DNA from: Meishania litoralis
GTDB taxonomy: Bacteria > Bacteroidota > Bacteroidia > Flavobacteriales > Flavobacteriaceae
NCBI RefSeq assembly: GCF_042611095.1
Contig: NZ_JBHFPV010000004.1
Coordinates: 277,015-341,014, forward strand
DNA length: 64,000 bases
Direction: 5' to 3'
Below, in pieces: positions 35,199 through 48,209 of the stretch. Position 1 is the stretch's first letter, and every line of letters begins with the position of its first letter. The notes under the pieces are model-generated. The model had not been told where the DNA came from. It worked only from the letters and a program-made list of their open reading frames with translations, and made no database searches. A program made the translations under genes and the position numbers.

Positions 35199-35750
35199 AT
35201 GTCTGAAGTATTGGAGAAAAAATGGTATGTGGTTAGAGCTGTCAGTGGCCAAGAGAATAAAATCAAAGGCTACATCGAAAGCGAGGTAGAGCGGCATGGT
35301 TTTTCAGATTATTTGGAAGAAGTACTGGTGCCTACCGAAAAGGTGGTGCAAATTCGAAACGGAAAGAAAATAAACAAAGAGAGGGTTTATTTTCCGGGTT
35401 ACATTATGATCAAGGCCAATTTAGCTGGCGAGATGGTTCATATTATTCGCTCTATTACCAATGTAATTGGGTTTTTAGGAGAAACCAAGGGTGGTGACCC
35501 CGTGCCTTTGCGCAAGGCCGAGGTAAACAGAATGCTTGGCAAAGTTGACGAATTGGCGGTTACCACTGATAGTGTGGCCATACCATTCGTTTTTGGCGAA
35601 ACGGTCAAGGTAATCGATGGACCCTTTAACGGTTTTAACGGTACTGTCGAAAAAATCAATGAAGAAAAGCGTAAGCTTGAGGTAATGGTCAAGATTTTCG
35701 GTAGAAAGACACCATTGGAACTTAGCTATATGCAAGTTGAAAAAATATAA
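35199..35750 (+). CDS. nusG: transcription termination/antitermination factor NusG
   Basis: A 183-residue elongation factor that binds RNA polymerase and couples it to Rho or the ribosome. NGN domain (WYVVRAVSGQENKIKGYIE, RVYFPGYIMI) covers residues 8-120 and the KOW domain (GETVKVIDGPFNGFNGTVE) the last 55. Its initiating ATG is at 35199, in the secE-nusG-rplKAJL order. Confidence 0.97.
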   Translation: MSEVLEKKWYVVRAVSGQENKIKGYIESEVERHGFSDYLEEVLVPTEKVVQIRNGKKINKERVYFPGYIMIKANLAGEMVHIIRSITNVIGFLGETKGGDPVPLRKAEVNRMLGKVDELAVTTDSVAIPFVFGETVKVIDGPFNGFNGTVEKINEEKRKLEVMVKIFGRKTPLELSYMQVEKI

Positions 35751-35819
35751 AGAGAATTGTTACATAGTTATAAAGTTGTGTTGCTTCCCATGAACACAAT
35801 TTGAATTTAAATTAATACA

Positions 35820-36257
35820 ATGGCAAAAGAAGTAGGTAAAGTAGTTAAACTACAAGTTAGGGGAGGTGCAGCGAATCCATCGCCACCGGTCGGACCCGCC
35901 TTAGGTGCTGCCGGAGTTAACATTATGGAATTCTGCAAGCAGTTCAATGCGCGAACGCAGGACAAACCGGGCAAAGTATTGCCAGTTGTTATCACCGTCT
36001 ATAAAGACAAGTCTTTCGACTTTGTCGTAAAAACACCGCCAGCGGCAGTTCAATTAATGGAAGCAGCTAAGATTAAAAAAGGATCTGGCGAACCTAACCG
36101 AGTAAAATTAGGTAGTGTAACCTGGGATCAAATCAAGGCGATAGCCGAAGATAAAATGGTCGATCTTAATGCATTTACCGTAGAATCGGCAATGAAAATG
36201 GTTGCTGGTACGGCACGGTCAATGGGTATGAAGGTAGCGGGTAAAAGACCTTTTTAA
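35820..36257 (+). CDS. rplK: 50S ribosomal protein L11
   Basis: A 145-residue stalk-base protein binding 23S rRNA helices 43/44. [24 protein letters not shown] and the C-terminal [12 protein letters not shown] are diagnostic; length normal. Confidence 0.98.
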   Translation: MAKEVGKVVKLQVRGGAANPSPPVGPALGAAGVNIMEFCKQFNARTQDKPGKVLPVVITVYKDKSFDFVVKTPPAAVQLMEAAKIKKGSGEPNRVKLGSVTWDQIKAIAEDKMVDLNAFTVESAMKMVAGTARSMGMKVAGKRPF

Positions 36258-36277
36258 ATCTTAAAAAAGTAATTTAA

Positions 36278-36967
36278 ATGGCAAAGTTAACTAAGAAGCA
36301 AAAAGAGGCACGCGCCAAAATAGAAAAAGATAAACTCTATTCTATCGATGAAGCCTCCGCTTTGATCAAGGACATAACCAACGCTAATTTTGACGCATCA
36401 GTGGACTTGGCGGTTCGTTTAGGCGTTGACCCTAGAAAGGCCAATCAAATGGTTCGTGGTGTAGTGACCCTGCCCCATGGTACCGGTAAAGATGTGAAGG
36501 TATTGGCCTTGGTTACTCCTGACAAAGAAGCAGAGGCCAAAGAGGCCGGAGCCGATTTCGTTGGATTGGACGAATATCTTGACAAGATAAAAGGAGGTTG
36601 GACCGATGTTGATGTAATCATCACCATGCCCAGCGTAATGGGTAAACTGGGTCCGTTAGGCCGTGTTTTGGGTCCTAGGGGGTTAATGCCCAACCCTAAG
36701 ACGGGTACCGTGACCATGGATGTCGCAAAGGCGGTATCAGACGTCAAGGCAGGTAAGATAGACTTCAAAGTGGATAAGACAGGTATCGTTCATGCCGCTA
36801 TTGGTAAGGTATCGTTTTCTGCTGATAAAATTTCGGGTAACGCCAAAGAGCTTTTGGATACCCTGAACAAATTGAAGCCAACTGCCGCCAAGGGGGTATA
36901 TATGAAGAGTATCTTCATGTCAAGTACTATGAGTCCCAGTGTTCAACTAGACCCTAAGACAGTTTAA
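36278..36967 (+). CDS. rplA: 50S ribosomal protein L1
   Basis: A 229-residue L1-stalk protein, also a translational repressor of its own operon in other bacteria. [16 protein letters not shown] and [16 protein letters not shown] are the typical signatures. It starts 20 bases after rplK. Confidence 0.98.
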   Translation: MAKLTKKQKEARAKIEKDKLYSIDEASALIKDITNANFDASVDLAVRLGVDPRKANQMVRGVVTLPHGTGKDVKVLALVTPDKEAEAKEAGADFVGLDEYLDKIKGGWTDVDVIITMPSVMGKLGPLGRVLGPRGLMPNPKTGTVTMDVAKAVSDVKAGKIDFKVDKTGIVHAAIGKVSFSADKISGNAKELLDTLNKLKPTAAKGVYMKSIFMSSTMSPSVQLDPKTV

Positions 36968-36988
36968 CTGCGGGCAAAAATATTTAAC

Positions 36989-37504
36989 ATGACAAGACAA
37001 GAAAAAGCAAACGTTATAGAAAATTTGACTACGCAGTTGGCGGATAGCTCTACCATTTATTTGGCTGATATATCAGGTCTGGACGCCGCAACTACCTCTG
37101 ATTTAAGAAGGGCGTGCTTTAAGGCGAACATTAAGCTGGCCGTAGTCAAAAATACCTTGCTCAAAAAGGCAATGGAAGCCTCGGATAAGGAATTCGGTGA
37201 ACTTCCCTCTACACTTAAGGGAAATACTTCATTGATGTTCGCCGAAACGGCGAATGCCCCGGCAAAATTGATCAAGACTTTTCGTAAAAAGTCCGATAGG
37301 CCTTTCTTGAAGGGTGCATTTATCGAGGAAGCAATATATATAGGCGATGATAATCTGGACGCTCTTGTGAGCATTAAGTCAAAAGAAGAAATGATAGGCG
37401 AGATTATAGGATTATTACAATCTCCTGCCAAAAATGTTATTTCCGGACTTAAATCTGGTGGAGGTAAACTTGCCGGAATCCTTAAGACATTGTCCGAAAA
37501 ATAA
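36989..37504 (+). CDS. rplJ: 50S ribosomal protein L10
   Basis: A 171-residue stalk-base protein that anchors the L7/L12 dimers. VKNTLLKKAM and SLMFAETANAPAKLIKTF are recognisable. It precedes rplL by 49 bases. Confidence 0.97.
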   Translation: MTRQEKANVIENLTTQLADSSTIYLADISGLDAATTSDLRRACFKANIKLAVVKNTLLKKAMEASDKEFGELPSTLKGNTSLMFAETANAPAKLIKTFRKKSDRPFLKGAFIEEAIYIGDDNLDALVSIKSKEEMIGEIIGLLQSPAKNVISGLKSGGGKLAGILKTLSEK

Positions 37505-37553
37505 GTACGCAACTAGAACAATTATATTTTAAAATTTATTAAACGATAGAAAA

Positions 37554-37937
37554 ATGGCAGATTTAAAAGATTTCGCAGAACAGTTGGTTAATTTGACCGT
37601 AAAAGAGGTTAATGAATTGGCTGATATACTTAAAGAAGAATATGGCATTGAGCCGGCTGCAGCTGCAGTTGCCGTTGCCGCCGCTGGCGGTGGTGGAGCC
37701 GATGCTGGTGAGGCCGCTGAGGAAAAATCGGAATTCGATGTAATTTTGAAGGCCGCTGGCGCTTCTAAATTGGCGGTGGTCAAATTGGTAAAAGAATTGA
37801 CCGGACTTGGTTTGAAAGATGCTAAAGACATCGTTGATAGCGCACCAAAAGCAGTGAAAGAAGGTGTAGCTAAAGACGAAGCCGAAGGAATCAAAAAATC
37901 ATTGGAAGAAGCAGGAGCAGAAGTTGAGCTTAAATAA
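37554..37937 (+). CDS. rplL: 50S ribosomal protein L7/L12
   Basis: A 127-residue multimeric stalk protein recruiting GTPase factors. N-terminal dimerisation region ([16 protein letters not shown]), Ala/Gly-rich hinge (about residues 38-60) and C-terminal factor-binding domain ([32 protein letters not shown]). Confidence 0.98.
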   Translation: MADLKDFAEQLVNLTVKEVNELADILKEEYGIEPAAAAVAVAAAGGGGADAGEAAEEKSEFDVILKAAGASKLAVVKLVKELTGLGLKDAKDIVDSAPKAVKEGVAKDEAEGIKKSLEEAGAEVELK

Positions 37938-37958
37938 TAGCAACAACGATAGCGTTTT

Positions 37959-38006
37959 GGTTTAGGTCTTTTTCCGCCTTCGGTGGAGCAAGACCTAAGC
38001 CTTTTT
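37959..38006 (+). terminator. hairpin terminator/attenuator between rplL and rpoB
   Basis: GGTTTAGGTCTT (37959-37970) pairs with AAGACCTAAGCC (37990-38001) with one G-T, followed by TTTTT. Placed between ribosomal and polymerase genes, it probably lets only part of transcription through, as known for the E. coli rplL-rpoB attenuator. Confidence 0.8.
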
Positions 38007-38071
38007 ATGTATACCGTATATAAAGTTGTATACGGCCCCATTAGTATTCACGATCAAAATACTGTCCATAG

Positions 38072-41000
38072 ATGTTCACAAATCAGACTGAAAGAATAAA
38101 TTTCGCATCCGCAGAGAATACGCCAGAATATCCCGATTTTTTGGATATTCAGATTAAGTCGTTCCAAGACTTTTTTCAACTTGAGACCAAATCCGACGAA
38201 CGGGGCGACGAAGGTCTCTATAATACATTTCAGGAGAACTTTCCGATTACCGATACCAGGAATCAGTTCGTATTGGAATTTCTAGACTACTTTATTGATC
38301 CTCCGAGATATTCAATACAAGAATGTATCGAGAGGGGATTGACTTATAGCGTTCCCCTAAAAGCTCGTTTGAAATTGTATTGCACCGATGAGGAGCATGA
38401 AGATTTTGAGACGATCGTACAAGATGTGTATTTGGGAACTATTCCTTACATGACGCCTAGCGGCACTTTTGTGATCAATGGGGCAGAGCGTGTTGTTGTT
38501 TCTCAATTACACCGTTCTCCAGGAGTTTTCTTTGGCCAATCGTTTCATGCCAACGGAACCAAATTGTACTCTGCCAGAGTAATCCCTTTCAAAGGATCTT
38601 GGATAGAATTTGCTACCGATATCAATGGCGTAATGTATGCCTATATCGATAGAAAGAAAAAGTTGCCGGTCACAACTTTGTTCAGGGCCATTGGGTTTGA
38701 ACGCGACAAGGACATTCTGGAGATTTTTGACCTTTCAGAGGAAATCAAGGTGTCAAATGCCGGATTGAAAAAAGTATTGGGCCGAAAATTGGCAGCTCGC
38801 GTATTGAACACATGGCACGAGGATTTTGTTGATGAAGATACCGGTGAGGTCGTTTCCATCGAGCGTAACGAAATTGTCTTAGATCGTGATACGGTCTTGG
38901 AAAAAGAGCATATCGAACAGATTTTAGAGACTGATGTGAAGACCATTCTTCTTCACAAAGAGAACAATGCCCAGTCTGATTATGCGATTATCCACAATAC
39001 ATTACAGAAAGACCCGACCAACTCTGAAAAGGAAGCGGTAGAACATATATATCGTCAGCTGCGTAATGCCGAGCCGCCCGATGAAGAGACGGCCCGTGGC
39101 ATCATAGACAAACTGTTCTTTTCCGATCAACGCTACAATCTGGGTGAAGTCGGTCGTTACAGAATGAATAAAAAATTGGGTCTTGATATCGGAATGGACA
39201 AACAGGTCTTGACCAAGGAAGATATCATTACCATTATCAAGTATTTGATCGAGTTGATCAACTCTAAAGCAGAGATCGATGATATCGACCACCTTTCGAA
39301 CCGTCGTGTTAGAACGGTGGGCGAGCAATTGTCCTCGCAGTTCGGTGTGGGTCTTGCCCGTATGGCAAGAACGATCCGTGAGCGTATGAACGTACGTGAT
39401 AATGAGGTGTTCACTCCGATAGATTTGATCAATGCCAAGACTTTGTCTTCGGTGATCAACTCGTTTTTTGGTACGAACCAGTTATCTCAGTTTATGGATC
39501 AAACGAATCCGTTGGCCGAGATTACGCACAAAAGAAGGTTGTCGGCTCTAGGTCCTGGAGGACTGTCACGTGAAAGAGCTGGTTTCGAGGTGCGCGATGT
39601 ACATTATACACATTACGGAAGATTGTGTCCGATTGAAACGCCTGAAGGACCGAATATCGGTTTGATTTCGTCATTGGCGGTTTTTGCCAAGGTAAATCCG
39701 ATGGGCTTTTTGGAGACCCCTTACCGAAAGGTCGACAAATCAAAAGTAGATACTTCGGAGTATACCTATTTGAGTGCCGAGGAAGAAGAAGGTATGAAAA
39801 TAGCACAGGCGAACATACCTTTAAAAGATAATGGTGTAATAGATAGTGAGAAGGTAATTGCCCGTGAAGAAGGCGATTTTCCGGTCGTTAGTCCAGAAGA
39901 GATTAACTACACTGATGTGGCACCGAACCAGATTGCGTCGATTTCGGCGTCCTTGATTCCTTTCTTGGAGCATGATGATGCGAACAGGGCGTTGATGGGA
40001 TCGAACATGATGCGACAAGCAGTACCCCTGTTAAAACCACAATCGCCTATTGTCGGTACCGGATTGGAACGTCAGGTCGCCTCCGATTCAAGGGTCTTGA
40101 TCAATGCTGAAGGCGATGGAACCATTGAATATGTCGATGCGCAGAAAATCATTATAAAGTACAAAAGAACTGAAGCGGAACGATTGGTAAGTTTCGAAGA
40201 AGATTCCAAGACTTACGAACTGGTCAAGTTCAGAAAGACCAACCAAGGTACGAGTATCAACTTGAAACCTATCGTCAAGAAGGGTGACAAAGTGAAAAAA
40301 GGCCAAGTACTTTGTGAGGGTTATGCAACGGAAAAAGGCGAATTGGCATTGGGCCGAAACCTTACGGTAGCATTTATGCCGTGGAAAGGCTACAACTTTG
40401 AAGATGCCATCGTTATTTCCGAGAAAGTGGTTCGTGAAGATATTTTCACGTCGATACACGTTGATGAATATGCCTTGGAAGTCAGGGATACCAAATTAGG
40501 GGCCGAGGAATTGACCCATGATATTCCTAACGTTTCTGAGGAGGCTACAAAAGATTTGGATGAAAACGGAATGATCCGAATCGGTGCCGAGGTAAAACCT
40601 GGCGATATCTTGATCGGTAAGATTACGCCGAAAGGAGAATCAGATCCGACGCCGGAAGAAAAATTACTTCGGGCAATTTTTGGAGACAAGGCCGGTGATG
40701 TAAAAGATGCTTCTTTAAAAGCTTCCCCGTCCCTACGAGGCGTGGTAATCGACAAGAAATTGTTCTCTCGATCGGTGAAGGATAAGCGCAAGCGTTCCGA
40801 AGACAAGGAAGAGTTGAACAAATTGGAATTGGAGTATGAAGTTAAATTCCAAGAATTGAAAGATATTCTTGTCGAAAAATTGTTCACCTTGATCAACGGC
40901 AAGACTTCACAGGGCGTATTGAACGATTTGGGAGAAGAAGTACTGCCTAAGGGTAAAAAGTACACCATGAAGATGTTGAATTCGGTGGATGATTTCGCCC

Positions 41001-41881
41001 ACTTGGTCGGCGGAAGTTGGACCACCGATAAATCGACCAATGCTTCGGTAGCCGATCTTTTACATAACTATAAGATCAAGTTGAACGACCTTCAGGGTAA
41101 CTTGAGAAGGGACAAGTTTACCATTTCCGTGGGAGATGAACTTCCAGCGGGCATCATGAAGTTGGCCAAAGTCTATATTGCTAAAAAGAGAAAATTGAAG
41201 GTGGGCGATAAGATGGCAGGGCGTCATGGTAACAAAGGTATCGTGTCAAGAATCGTACGTCAAGAAGACATGCCGTTCTTAGAAGATGGAACACCCGTAG
41301 ATATCGTATTGAATCCGTTGGGGGTACCTTCGCGAATGAACATCGGTCAGATTTATGAAACTGTTCTAGGATGGGCCGGTCTGAAGTTGGGAAGAAAATT
41401 TGCTACGCCGATCTTTGATGGGGCAACTTTAGATCAGATCAATGAATATACTGACGAAGCCGGTATACCAAGATTCGGCCACACCTATCTTTACGATGGC
41501 GGAACCGGACAACGCTTCGATCAACCTGCGACCGTGGGAGTAATCTATATGCTCAAATTAGGTCACATGGTCGATGATAAGATGCACGCACGTTCTATAG
41601 GGCCGTACTCATTGATTACGCAGCAGCCATTAGGTGGTAAAGCCCAATTCGGTGGCCAGCGTTTCGGGGAAATGGAAGTTTGGGCACTCGAGGCTTATGG
41701 TGCCTCGGCCACGTTGCGTGAGATTTTGACGGTCAAATCCGATGATGTAATCGGTAGGGCAAAAACCTATGAGTCTATCGTAAAAGGCGAGACCATGCCT
41801 GAACCCGGTTTACCGGAATCTTTCAATGTATTGATGCACGAACTTAAAGGATTAGGTTTGGACATTAGATTGGAAGAATAG
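38072..41881 (+). CDS. rpoB: RNA polymerase beta subunit
   Basis: A 1269-residue catalytic-core subunit. Fork/rifampicin region ([31 protein letters not shown]) is wild type in pattern; GNKGIVSRI and the C-terminal [16 protein letters not shown] are intact. No large lineage insertion disrupts it. Followed by rpoC after 39 bases. Confidence 0.98.
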   Translation: MFTNQTERINFASAENTPEYPDFLDIQIKSFQDFFQLETKSDERGDEGLYNTFQENFPITDTRNQFVLEFLDYFIDPPRYSIQECIERGLTYSVPLKARLKLYCTDEEHEDFETIVQDVYLGTIPYMTPSGTFVINGAERVVVSQLHRSPGVFFGQSFHANGTKLYSARVIPFKGSWIEFATDINGVMYAYIDRKKKLPVTTLFRAIGFERDKDILEIFDLSEEIKVSNAGLKKVLGRKLAARVLNTWHEDFVDEDTGEVVSIERNEIVLDRDTVLEKEHIEQILETDVKTILLHKENNAQSDYAIIHNTLQKDPTNSEKEAVEHIYRQLRNAEPPDEETARGIIDKLFFSDQRYNLGEVGRYRMNKKLGLDIGMDKQVLTKEDIITIIKYLIELINSKAEIDDIDHLSNRRVRTVGEQLSSQFGVGLARMARTIRERMNVRDNEVFTPIDLINAKTLSSVINSFFGTNQLSQFMDQTNPLAEITHKRRLSALGPGGLSRERAGFEVRDVHYTHYGRLCPIETPEGPNIGLISSLAVFAKVNPMGFLETPYRKVDKSKVDTSEYTYLSAEEEEGMKIAQANIPLKDNGVIDSEKVIAREEGDFPVVSPEEINYTDVAPNQIASISASLIPFLEHDDANRALMGSNMMRQAVPLLKPQSPIVGTGLERQVASDSRVLINAEGDGTIEYVDAQKIIIKYKRTEAERLVSFEEDSKTYELVKFRKTNQGTSINLKPIVKKGDKVKKGQVLCEGYATEKGELALGRNLTVAFMPWKGYNFEDAIVISEKVVREDIFTSIHVDEYALEVRDTKLGAEELTHDIPNVSEEATKDLDENGMIRIGAEVKPGDILIGKITPKGESDPTPEEKLLRAIFGDKAGDVKDASLKASPSLRGVVIDKKLFSRSVKDKRKRSEDKEELNKLELEYEVKFQELKDILVEKLFTLINGKTSQGVLNDLGEEVLPKGKKYTMKMLNSVDDFAHLVGGSWTTDKSTNASVADLLHNYKIKLNDLQGNLRRDKFTISVGDELPAGIMKLAKVYIAKKRKLKVGDKMAGRHGNKGIVSRIVRQEDMPFLEDGTPVDIVLNPLGVPSRMNIGQIYETVLGWAGLKLGRKFATPIFDGATLDQINEYTDEAGIPRFGHTYLYDGGTGQRFDQPATVGVIYMLKLGHMVDDKMHARSIGPYSLITQQPLGGKAQFGGQRFGEMEVWALEAYGASATLREILTVKSDDVIGRAKTYESIVKGETMPEPGLPESFNVLMHELKGLGLDIRLEE

Positions 41882-41904
41882 TTTAGAACACACACATTAT
41901 AATT

Positions 41905-41910
41905 AGGAGG
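41905..41910 (+). promoter_or_regulatory. Shine-Dalgarno site of rpoC
   Basis: AGGAGG, 10 bases before the rpoC ATG at 41921. Good SD sites are otherwise rare in this window, the other being rpsU. Confidence 0.6.
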
Positions 41911-41920
41911 ATAGTATATT

Positions 41921-44900
41921 ATGGCTAGAATACACGATAATACACCACAAAAAAGGTTCAACAAGATTTCAATTGGTCTGGCATCTCCAGAAGCAATTTT
42001 GGCCGAATCAAGGGGAGAGGTACTGAAACCTGAAACGATAAACTACAGAACGCATAAGCCGGAACGCGATGGTTTGTTCTGTGAGCGTATATTCGGTCCT
42101 GTTAAGGATTATGAATGTGCCTGTGGTAAATACAAGCGCATACGTTACCGAGGTATCGTTTGTGACCGCTGTGGGGTCGAAGTAACCGAAAAGAAGGTAC
42201 GTAGAGACCGGGTAGGGCATATTAACTTGGTGGTTCCCGTTGCGCATATCTGGTATTTCCGTTCGCTGCCCAACAAAATAGGATACCTTTTGGGATTGCC
42301 TTCCAAGAAGTTGGATATGATCATCTACTACGAGCGATATGTGGTTATTCAACCCGGTATCGCCACAGGACCTGAAGGTGAGGAAATTCAAAAGTTGGAT
42401 TTCTTGACAGAGGAGGAGTATTTGAACATTATTGAATCCATTCCTCAAGAAAACCAATATTTGGAAGATTCAGACCCGAACAAGTTCATCGCAAAAATGG
42501 GTGCTGAATGTTTGATCGACCTTTTGGCGCGAATCGATTTGAAGGAACTTTCATACGAATTGCGTCATAAGGCGAACACTGAAACTTCGAAGCAAAGAAA
42601 GACAGAGGCCTTAAAACGACTTCAAGTGGTCGAGGCTCTTCGCGAATCACAGGACAACCGGGAAAACAGGCCAGAATGGATGATTATGAAGGTGATTCCG
42701 GTGATTCCACCAGAACTTCGTCCTTTGGTTCCGTTGGATGGCGGCCGTTTTGCTACTTCCGATTTGAACGATCTTTATAGAAGAGTCATCATTCGTAACA
42801 ATCGATTGAAGCGATTGGTCGAAATCAAGGCTCCCGAAGTAATTCTTCGAAATGAGAAGCGTATGCTTCAGGAAGCTGTTGATTCATTGTTCGACAATAC
42901 AAGAAAAGCATCAGCGGTAAAAACAGAATCGAACAGACCATTGAAGTCGCTTTCAGATTCATTGAAAGGCAAACAAGGCCGTTTCCGTCAAAACCTTTTG
43001 GGTAAACGTGTAGATTATTCGGCCCGTTCGGTAATCGTCGTCGGACCAGAAATGAAATTGTACGAATGCGGTCTTCCGAAAGATATGGCGGCCGAACTGT
43101 ACAAGCCTTTTGTCATCCGAAAACTGATAGAAAGAGGTATAGTTAAAACGGTAAAATCGGCTAAAAAGATCATCGATAAAAAAGAGCCTGTAGTATGGGA
43201 CATTCTTGAAAATGTATTGAAAGGGCATCCTGTACTTTTGAACCGTGCCCCGACTTTGCACCGTTTGGGTATCCAGGCTTTTCAGCCAAAATTGATAGAA
43301 GGTAAGGCAATTCGCCTGCACCCATTGGTTTGTACTGCGTTTAATGCAGATTTTGATGGAGACCAAATGGCGGTGCACCTTCCATTGGGCCCTGAAGCGA
43401 TTTTAGAGGCTCAACTATTGATGTTGGCGTCGCACAACATCTTGAATCCGGCGAACGGCTCTCCTATTACGGTTCCATCTCAAGATATGGTCTTGGGGCT
43501 TTACTACATGACAAAAGAAAGAAAGTCAACCCCAGAGGTGCCAATTTTAGGCGAGGGATTGACCTTCTATTCTGCCGAGGAAGTAGAGATTGCCTTCAAT
43601 GAAGGTAAGGTCAACCTGAATGCCGGCATCAAGGTACGGGCGAAAGATTTTAATGAGGAGGGTGAACTTGTAAACCAGATAATCCCTACAACAGTTGGTA
43701 GGGTCTTGTTCAATATGGAAGTGCCTGAACAGGCCGGATACATTAACGAAGTATTGAACAAAAAATCGTTGCGCGATATAATTGGCAAGATTTTGAGCGT
43801 TACCGACGTGCCTACTACGGCCGATTTCTTGGATAAGATCAAAACAATGGGCTATGAATTTGCCTTTAAAGGTGGTCTTTCCTTTAGTTTGGGTGATATT
43901 ATTATACCTCAGGAGAAACATGAGATGATCGCCGATGCCAATGGACAGGTCGATGGTATTATGGCGAACTATAACATGGGTCTGATTACCAATAATGAGC
44001 GATACAATCAGGTCATTGATGTTTGGACCTCAACCAATGCCATGTTGACAGAACTTGCAATGAAACGTATTCGTGAAGACCAGCAAGGTTTCAACTCGGT
44101 GTATATGATGCTTGACTCTGGCGCAAGGGGTTCAAAAGAACAGATTCGTCAGTTGACCGGTATGCGTGGACTGATGGCAAAACCAAAAAAATCGACAGCA
44201 GGAGGTGGCGAGATTATTGAAAACCCGATTCTTTCGAACTTCAAGGAAGGACTTTCGATTTTGGAATATTTCATCTCAACTCACGGTGCGCGTAAAGGTC
44301 TCGCAGATACTGCTTTAAAGACGGCAGACGCTGGTTATTTGACACGTCGATTGGTCGATGTTTCCCAAGATGTAATCATCAATATCGAAGATTGTGAAAC
44401 ATTGAGGGGGGTTGAGGTCGAGGCCCTTAAGAAGAATGAGGAAATCGTAGAATCTCTTGGTGAACGTATCTTGGGCCGTGTTTCGTTGCACGACGTCTAT
44501 AACCCTTTAACGGAGGAGTTATTACTTAGTGCTGGGCAAGAAATTATGGAGTCCGACATTAAGAAAATTGAGGATTCACCGGTAGAAAAGATCGAAGTAC
44601 GCTCTGCATTGACGTGTGAAGCATCGAAGGGCATTTGTGCAAAGTGTTATGGTCGAAACCTTTCCACCAATAAAATGGTCCAAAGAGGCGAGGCCGTCGG
44701 TGTGGTCGCTGCCCAGTCCATTGGTGAGCCAGGTACACAGTTGACATTGCGTACATTCCACGTGGGAGGTATCGCCGGTAACATTTCAGAAGATAATAAG
44801 CTGCAAGTTAAATTTGGCGGTGTGGCTGAAATTGAGGATTTACGTACGGTCAAAGGAGAAGATAGCGAAGGTAAAAAGGCCGACATCGTGATTTCTAGAA

Positions 44901-46219
44901 CCTCTGAGCTTAAAATCGTAGATACCAAAACGGGTATTACTTTGAGTACCAATAACATTCCTTACGGGTCCACAATTTATATTAAGAATGGGGCCAAAGT
45001 AAGTAAAGGAGATACTATTTGTACATGGGATCCCTATAATGGTGTGATAGTTTCCGAATTCCCGGGTAAAATTGCTTATGAGAATATTGAGCAGGGAGTT
45101 ACGTATCAAGTGGAAATTGATGAACAGACCGGTTTTCAAGAAAAAGTTATTTCTGAATCGAGAAATAAGAAATTGATTCCGACCTTATTGATCAAGGACT
45201 CAAAAGATGAGGTTTTACGATCGTATAACCTTCCAGTCGGTTCACATATAATGGTCGATGATGGCGACGAGATCAAGGAGGGTAAAATTTTGGTAAAAAT
45301 TCCGCGTAAATCGGCCAAGGCCGGTGATATTACCGGAGGTCTTCCAAGGGTTACCGAATTGTTCGAGGCGAGAAACCCGTCGAACCCTGCAGTAGTTTCG
45401 GAAATTGATGGAGTTGTTTCCTTCGGAAAGATCAAAAGGGGTAATCGTGAGATTATCATCGAATCGAAATTGGGCGAGGTCAAAAAATACTTGGTCAAAC
45501 TATCCAATCAGATATTGGTTCAAGAAAATGACTACGTACGTGCTGGTATGCCATTGTCAGATGGGTCGATTACACCTGAAGATATCTTGGCTATCAAGGG
45601 CCCATCAGCGGTTCAACAGTATTTGGTTAACGAAGTACAAGAGGTTTATCGCCTTCAAGGTGTGAAAATAAATGATAAACATTTTGAGGTCGTTGTACGT
45701 CAAATGATGCGAAAGGTACGTATTGAAGATCCGGGAGATACGATTTTCTTGGAGAACCAATTGGTGCACAAAGATGATTTCATTGAGGAGAACGATGAAA
45801 TATTCGGTAAGAAAGTTGTATTGGATGCGGGAGAATCTGAAAATATCAAAGCTGGAATGATTATTACCGCAAGGGAATTGAGGGATGAGAATTCTATCTT
45901 GAAGAGGTCCGATAAGGTTTTGGCTACGGCAAGGGATGCGGTGGCCGCCACGGCGACACCTATACTTCAAGGAATTACACGTGCATCGCTACAAACAAAA
46001 TCGTTTATTTCGGCAGCTTCTTTCCAAGAAACGACCAAAGTATTGAACGAGGCCGCTGTAAGTGGCAAAGTCGATACCTTGGAAGGATTGAAGGAAAATG
46101 TAATCGTAGGCCACAAAATACCGGCGGGTACCGGTATGAGGGACTATGAGAACATTATCGTAGGCTCAAAGGAAGAATATGATGAGATCATGGCACGCAA
46201 AGAAGCCTTAAAATTCTAA
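41921..46219 (+). CDS. rpoC: RNA polymerase beta' subunit
   Basis: A 1432-residue subunit carrying the catalytic centre. N-terminal zinc ribbon ([20 protein letters not shown]), active-site [12 protein letters not shown], the second zinc site ([13 protein letters not shown]) and the C-terminal [17 protein letters not shown] are all visible. Normal size for Bacteroidota. Confidence 0.98.
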   Translation: MARIHDNTPQKRFNKISIGLASPEAILAESRGEVLKPETINYRTHKPERDGLFCERIFGPVKDYECACGKYKRIRYRGIVCDRCGVEVTEKKVRRDRVGHINLVVPVAHIWYFRSLPNKIGYLLGLPSKKLDMIIYYERYVVIQPGIATGPEGEEIQKLDFLTEEEYLNIIESIPQENQYLEDSDPNKFIAKMGAECLIDLLARIDLKELSYELRHKANTETSKQRKTEALKRLQVVEALRESQDNRENRPEWMIMKVIPVIPPELRPLVPLDGGRFATSDLNDLYRRVIIRNNRLKRLVEIKAPEVILRNEKRMLQEAVDSLFDNTRKASAVKTESNRPLKSLSDSLKGKQGRFRQNLLGKRVDYSARSVIVVGPEMKLYECGLPKDMAAELYKPFVIRKLIERGIVKTVKSAKKIIDKKEPVVWDILENVLKGHPVLLNRAPTLHRLGIQAFQPKLIEGKAIRLHPLVCTAFNADFDGDQMAVHLPLGPEAILEAQLLMLASHNILNPANGSPITVPSQDMVLGLYYMTKERKSTPEVPILGEGLTFYSAEEVEIAFNEGKVNLNAGIKVRAKDFNEEGELVNQIIPTTVGRVLFNMEVPEQAGYINEVLNKKSLRDIIGKILSVTDVPTTADFLDKIKTMGYEFAFKGGLSFSLGDIIIPQEKHEMIADANGQVDGIMANYNMGLITNNERYNQVIDVWTSTNAMLTELAMKRIREDQQGFNSVYMMLDSGARGSKEQIRQLTGMRGLMAKPKKSTAGGGEIIENPILSNFKEGLSILEYFISTHGARKGLADTALKTADAGYLTRRLVDVSQDVIINIEDCETLRGVEVEALKKNEEIVESLGERILGRVSLHDVYNPLTEELLLSAGQEIMESDIKKIEDSPVEKIEVRSALTCEASKGICAKCYGRNLSTNKMVQRGEAVGVVAAQSIGEPGTQLTLRTFHVGGIAGNISEDNKLQVKFGGVAEIEDLRTVKGEDSEGKKADIVISRTSELKIVDTKTGITLSTNNIPYGSTIYIKNGAKVSKGDTICTWDPYNGVIVSEFPGKIAYENIEQGVTYQVEIDEQTGFQEKVISESRNKKLIPTLLIKDSKDEVLRSYNLPVGSHIMVDDGDEIKEGKILVKIPRKSAKAGDITGGLPRVTELFEARNPSNPAVVSEIDGVVSFGKIKRGNREIIIESKLGEVKKYLVKLSNQILVQENDYVRAGMPLSDGSITPEDILAIKGPSAVQQYLVNEVQEVYRLQGVKINDKHFEVVVRQMMRKVRIEDPGDTIFLENQLVHKDDFIEENDEIFGKKVVLDAGESENIKAGMIITARELRDENSILKRSDKVLATARDAVAATATPILQGITRASLQTKSFISAASFQETTKVLNEAAVSGKVDTLEGLKENVIVGHKIPAGTGMRDYENIIVGSKEEYDEIMARKEALKF

Positions 46220-46226
46220 AACCACT

Positions 46227-46260
46227 AACCCTCGATATTTTTTATCGGGGGTTATTTTTA
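46227..46260 (+). terminator. terminator after rpoC
   Basis: AACCCTCGATA-TTTTT-TATCGGGGGTT, 11-bp stem with one G-T, followed by ATTTTTA. It ends 11 bases before the DUF3467 ATG, so that gene needs readthrough or its own promoter. Confidence 0.75.
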
Positions 46261-46270
46261 AGAGATCGGT

Positions 46271-46585
46271 ATGAGTAATAATAAAGAACAGGGCCAAAAA
46301 CAGATCAATATCGAACTAGATGAGAAAACGGCGGAGGGAATCTATTCTAACCTCGCTATCATCAACCATTCGGTATCTGAATTTGTGGTCGATTTTATAA
46401 GCATGATGCCAGGAGCGCCGAAGGCCAAGGTAAAGAGCCGTATTGTACTTACGCCTCAACATGCGAAGAAATTTCTAAAGGCGTTGAACGATAATGTAAG
46501 TCGTTTTGAAAAGGCCCATGGTACGATAAAAGATTATGAACAACCGCCCATACCCATCAATTTTGGGCCTACGGGAGAGGCCTAA
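46271..46585 (+). CDS. DUF3467 domain protein
   Basis: A 104-residue protein of DUF3467, common behind rpoC in Bacteroidota. Conserved core YSNLAIINHSVSEFVVDFISMMPG and VLTPQHAKKFLKALNDNV. Small, soluble, no known activity; position suggests a link to transcription. Starts right after the rpoC terminator. Confidence 0.88.
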   Translation: MSNNKEQGQKQINIELDEKTAEGIYSNLAIINHSVSEFVVDFISMMPGAPKAKVKSRIVLTPQHAKKFLKALNDNVSRFEKAHGTIKDYEQPPIPINFGPTGEA

Positions 46586-46619
46586 ACCATTTGATTGGTA
46601 ATTATTGCTGCTAGCATTG

Positions 46620-48209
46620 CTATTCAAACTCCGAGACCATATGTAGCTTTACCGAAGGATATTTCTGCTGTGTCATCTGTAACGAAAATTGAGAGTCGGC
46701 CAAAAACACCAATTGCCCTCTTTTGTCCTTCGCCAAGAACTTTTGTTTGACACGCCTGAATTCTTTGAACTCTTCATTCTTAAGATCGTCAGGGTCGACC
46801 CAACAGGCTTTGTAAATTGGAAAATTCTCGTAACTGCATTTGGCCCCGTACTCGTGCTCAAGCCGGTATTGAATGACCTCAAATTGTAAGGCCCCGACAG
46901 TACCGATAACTTTTCGGCCGTTCATTTCTAAGGTGAACAATTGGGCGACACCTTCGTCCATCAATTGGTCGATACCCTTATAGAGCTGTTTTGACTTCAT
47001 GGGATCGGCATTGTTGATGTACCTAAAATGCTCTGGTGAGAAGCTGGGTATTCCCTTGTAGTGCAATATTTCACCTTCGGTCAAGGTGTCGCCTATTTTA
47101 AAGTTTCCGGTATCATGTAATCCAACGATATCCCCCGGATAAGAAATATCGACGATTTCCTTTTTTTCCGCAAAAAAAGCATTCGGACTTGAAAACTTCA
47201 GTTTTTTATCTTGCCTTACGTGCAGGTAGGGCTTGTTTCGTTCAAAAGTTCCTGAAACAATTTTGACGAATGCCAGTCGATCCCGGTGTTTGGGATCCAT
47301 ATTGGCATGAATTTTAAAGACAAAACCGGTCATTTGTTTTTCATTTGCATTGACAAGACGCTCCTCTGCATTTTTGGCCCGGGGCGAGGGTGCGATATCC
47401 ACAAAACAGTCTAACAGTTCACGCACACCAAAATTGTTCAGTGCCGAACCGAAGAATACAGGTTGTTGCTCGCTTTTTGAATAAAGTTCTTTGTCAAAAG
47501 CAGGGTATACACCCTTTACCAGTTCTAGGTTTTCCCGTAATTGTTCAGCTGCCCCCGAACCGATTATTTTTTCCAGCTCTGAATTCTCAAGATTGTCGAA
47601 TGCGATGGTTTCCTCTATGTTTTTCTTACTGTCACCACTAAAAAGATTGATGTTCTTTTCGTATATGTTATAGATACCCTTAAAGTCATATCCCATTCCG
47701 ATCGGAAAGCTGAGCGGAGTGACCGAAAGTCCCAATTTTTGCTCCACTTCGTCCAAGAGATCGAAGGCATCTTTACCCTCTCGGTCCAACTTATTGATGA
47801 ATACGATAATGGGGATATTTCGCATACGACAGACTTCCACCAATTTTTCTGTCTGTTCCTCGACGCCTTTTGCAACATCGATGACCACGATTACACTATC
47901 TACAGCGGTAAGTGTTCGAAAAGTATCTTCGGCAAAGTCTTTGTGCCCGGGGGTATCGAGTATGTTTATTTTTTTATCCTTGTACAGAAAAGCCAATACG
48001 GATGTTGCCACTGAAATTCCCCTTTGCCGTTCGATTTCCATAAAATCGCTAGTGGCAGACTTCTTTATCTTATTGTTTTTTACGGCTCCGGCTTCTTGGA
48101 TCGCCCCACCGAAAAGCAGCAATTTTTCCGTTAAGGTAGTTTTGCCCGCATCAGGGTGCGAGATGATACCAAACGTTCTTCTTCTCTGAATTTCTTCGGT
48201 AAAACTCAT
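46620..48209 (-). CDS. prfC: peptide chain release factor 3
   Basis: A 529-residue translational GTPase that recycles RF1/RF2 after termination. G1 HPDAGKTT, switch [11 protein letters not shown]4 NKLDREG; C-terminal RF3 domain ([18 protein letters not shown]). ATG at 48209 begins the canonical [20 protein letters not shown]; the frame is open 20 residues further upstream but those are not conserved. Opposite strand to the rpo block, with a 411-base divergent gap to the next gene. Confidence 0.96.
   Translation of the reverse strand: MSFTEEIQRRRTFGIISHPDAGKTTLTEKLLLFGGAIQEAGAVKNNKIKKSATSDFMEIERQRGISVATSVLAFLYKDKKINILDTPGHKDFAEDTFRTLTAVDSVIVVIDVAKGVEEQTEKLVEVCRMRNIPIIVFINKLDREGKDAFDLLDEVEQKLGLSVTPLSFPIGMGYDFKGIYNIYEKNINLFSGDSKKNIEETIAFDNLENSELEKIIGSGAAEQLRENLELVKGVYPAFDKELYSKSEQQPVFFGSALNNFGVRELLDCFVDIAPSPRAKNAEERLVNANEKQMTGFVFKIHANMDPKHRDRLAFVKIVSGTFERNKPYLHVRQDKKLKFSSPNAFFAEKKEIVDISYPGDIVGLHDTGNFKIGDTLTEGEILHYKGIPSFSPEHFRYINNADPMKSKQLYKGIDQLMDEGVAQLFTLEMNGRKVIGTVGALQFEVIQYRLEHEYGAKCSYENFPIYKACWVDPDDLKNEEFKEFRRVKQKFLAKDKRGQLVFLADSQFSLQMTQQKYPSVKLHMVSEFE

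Noticed and set aside
40390..41040. 216-codon minus-strand frame opposite rpoB
   Set aside because: rpoB is unmistakable and continuous here.
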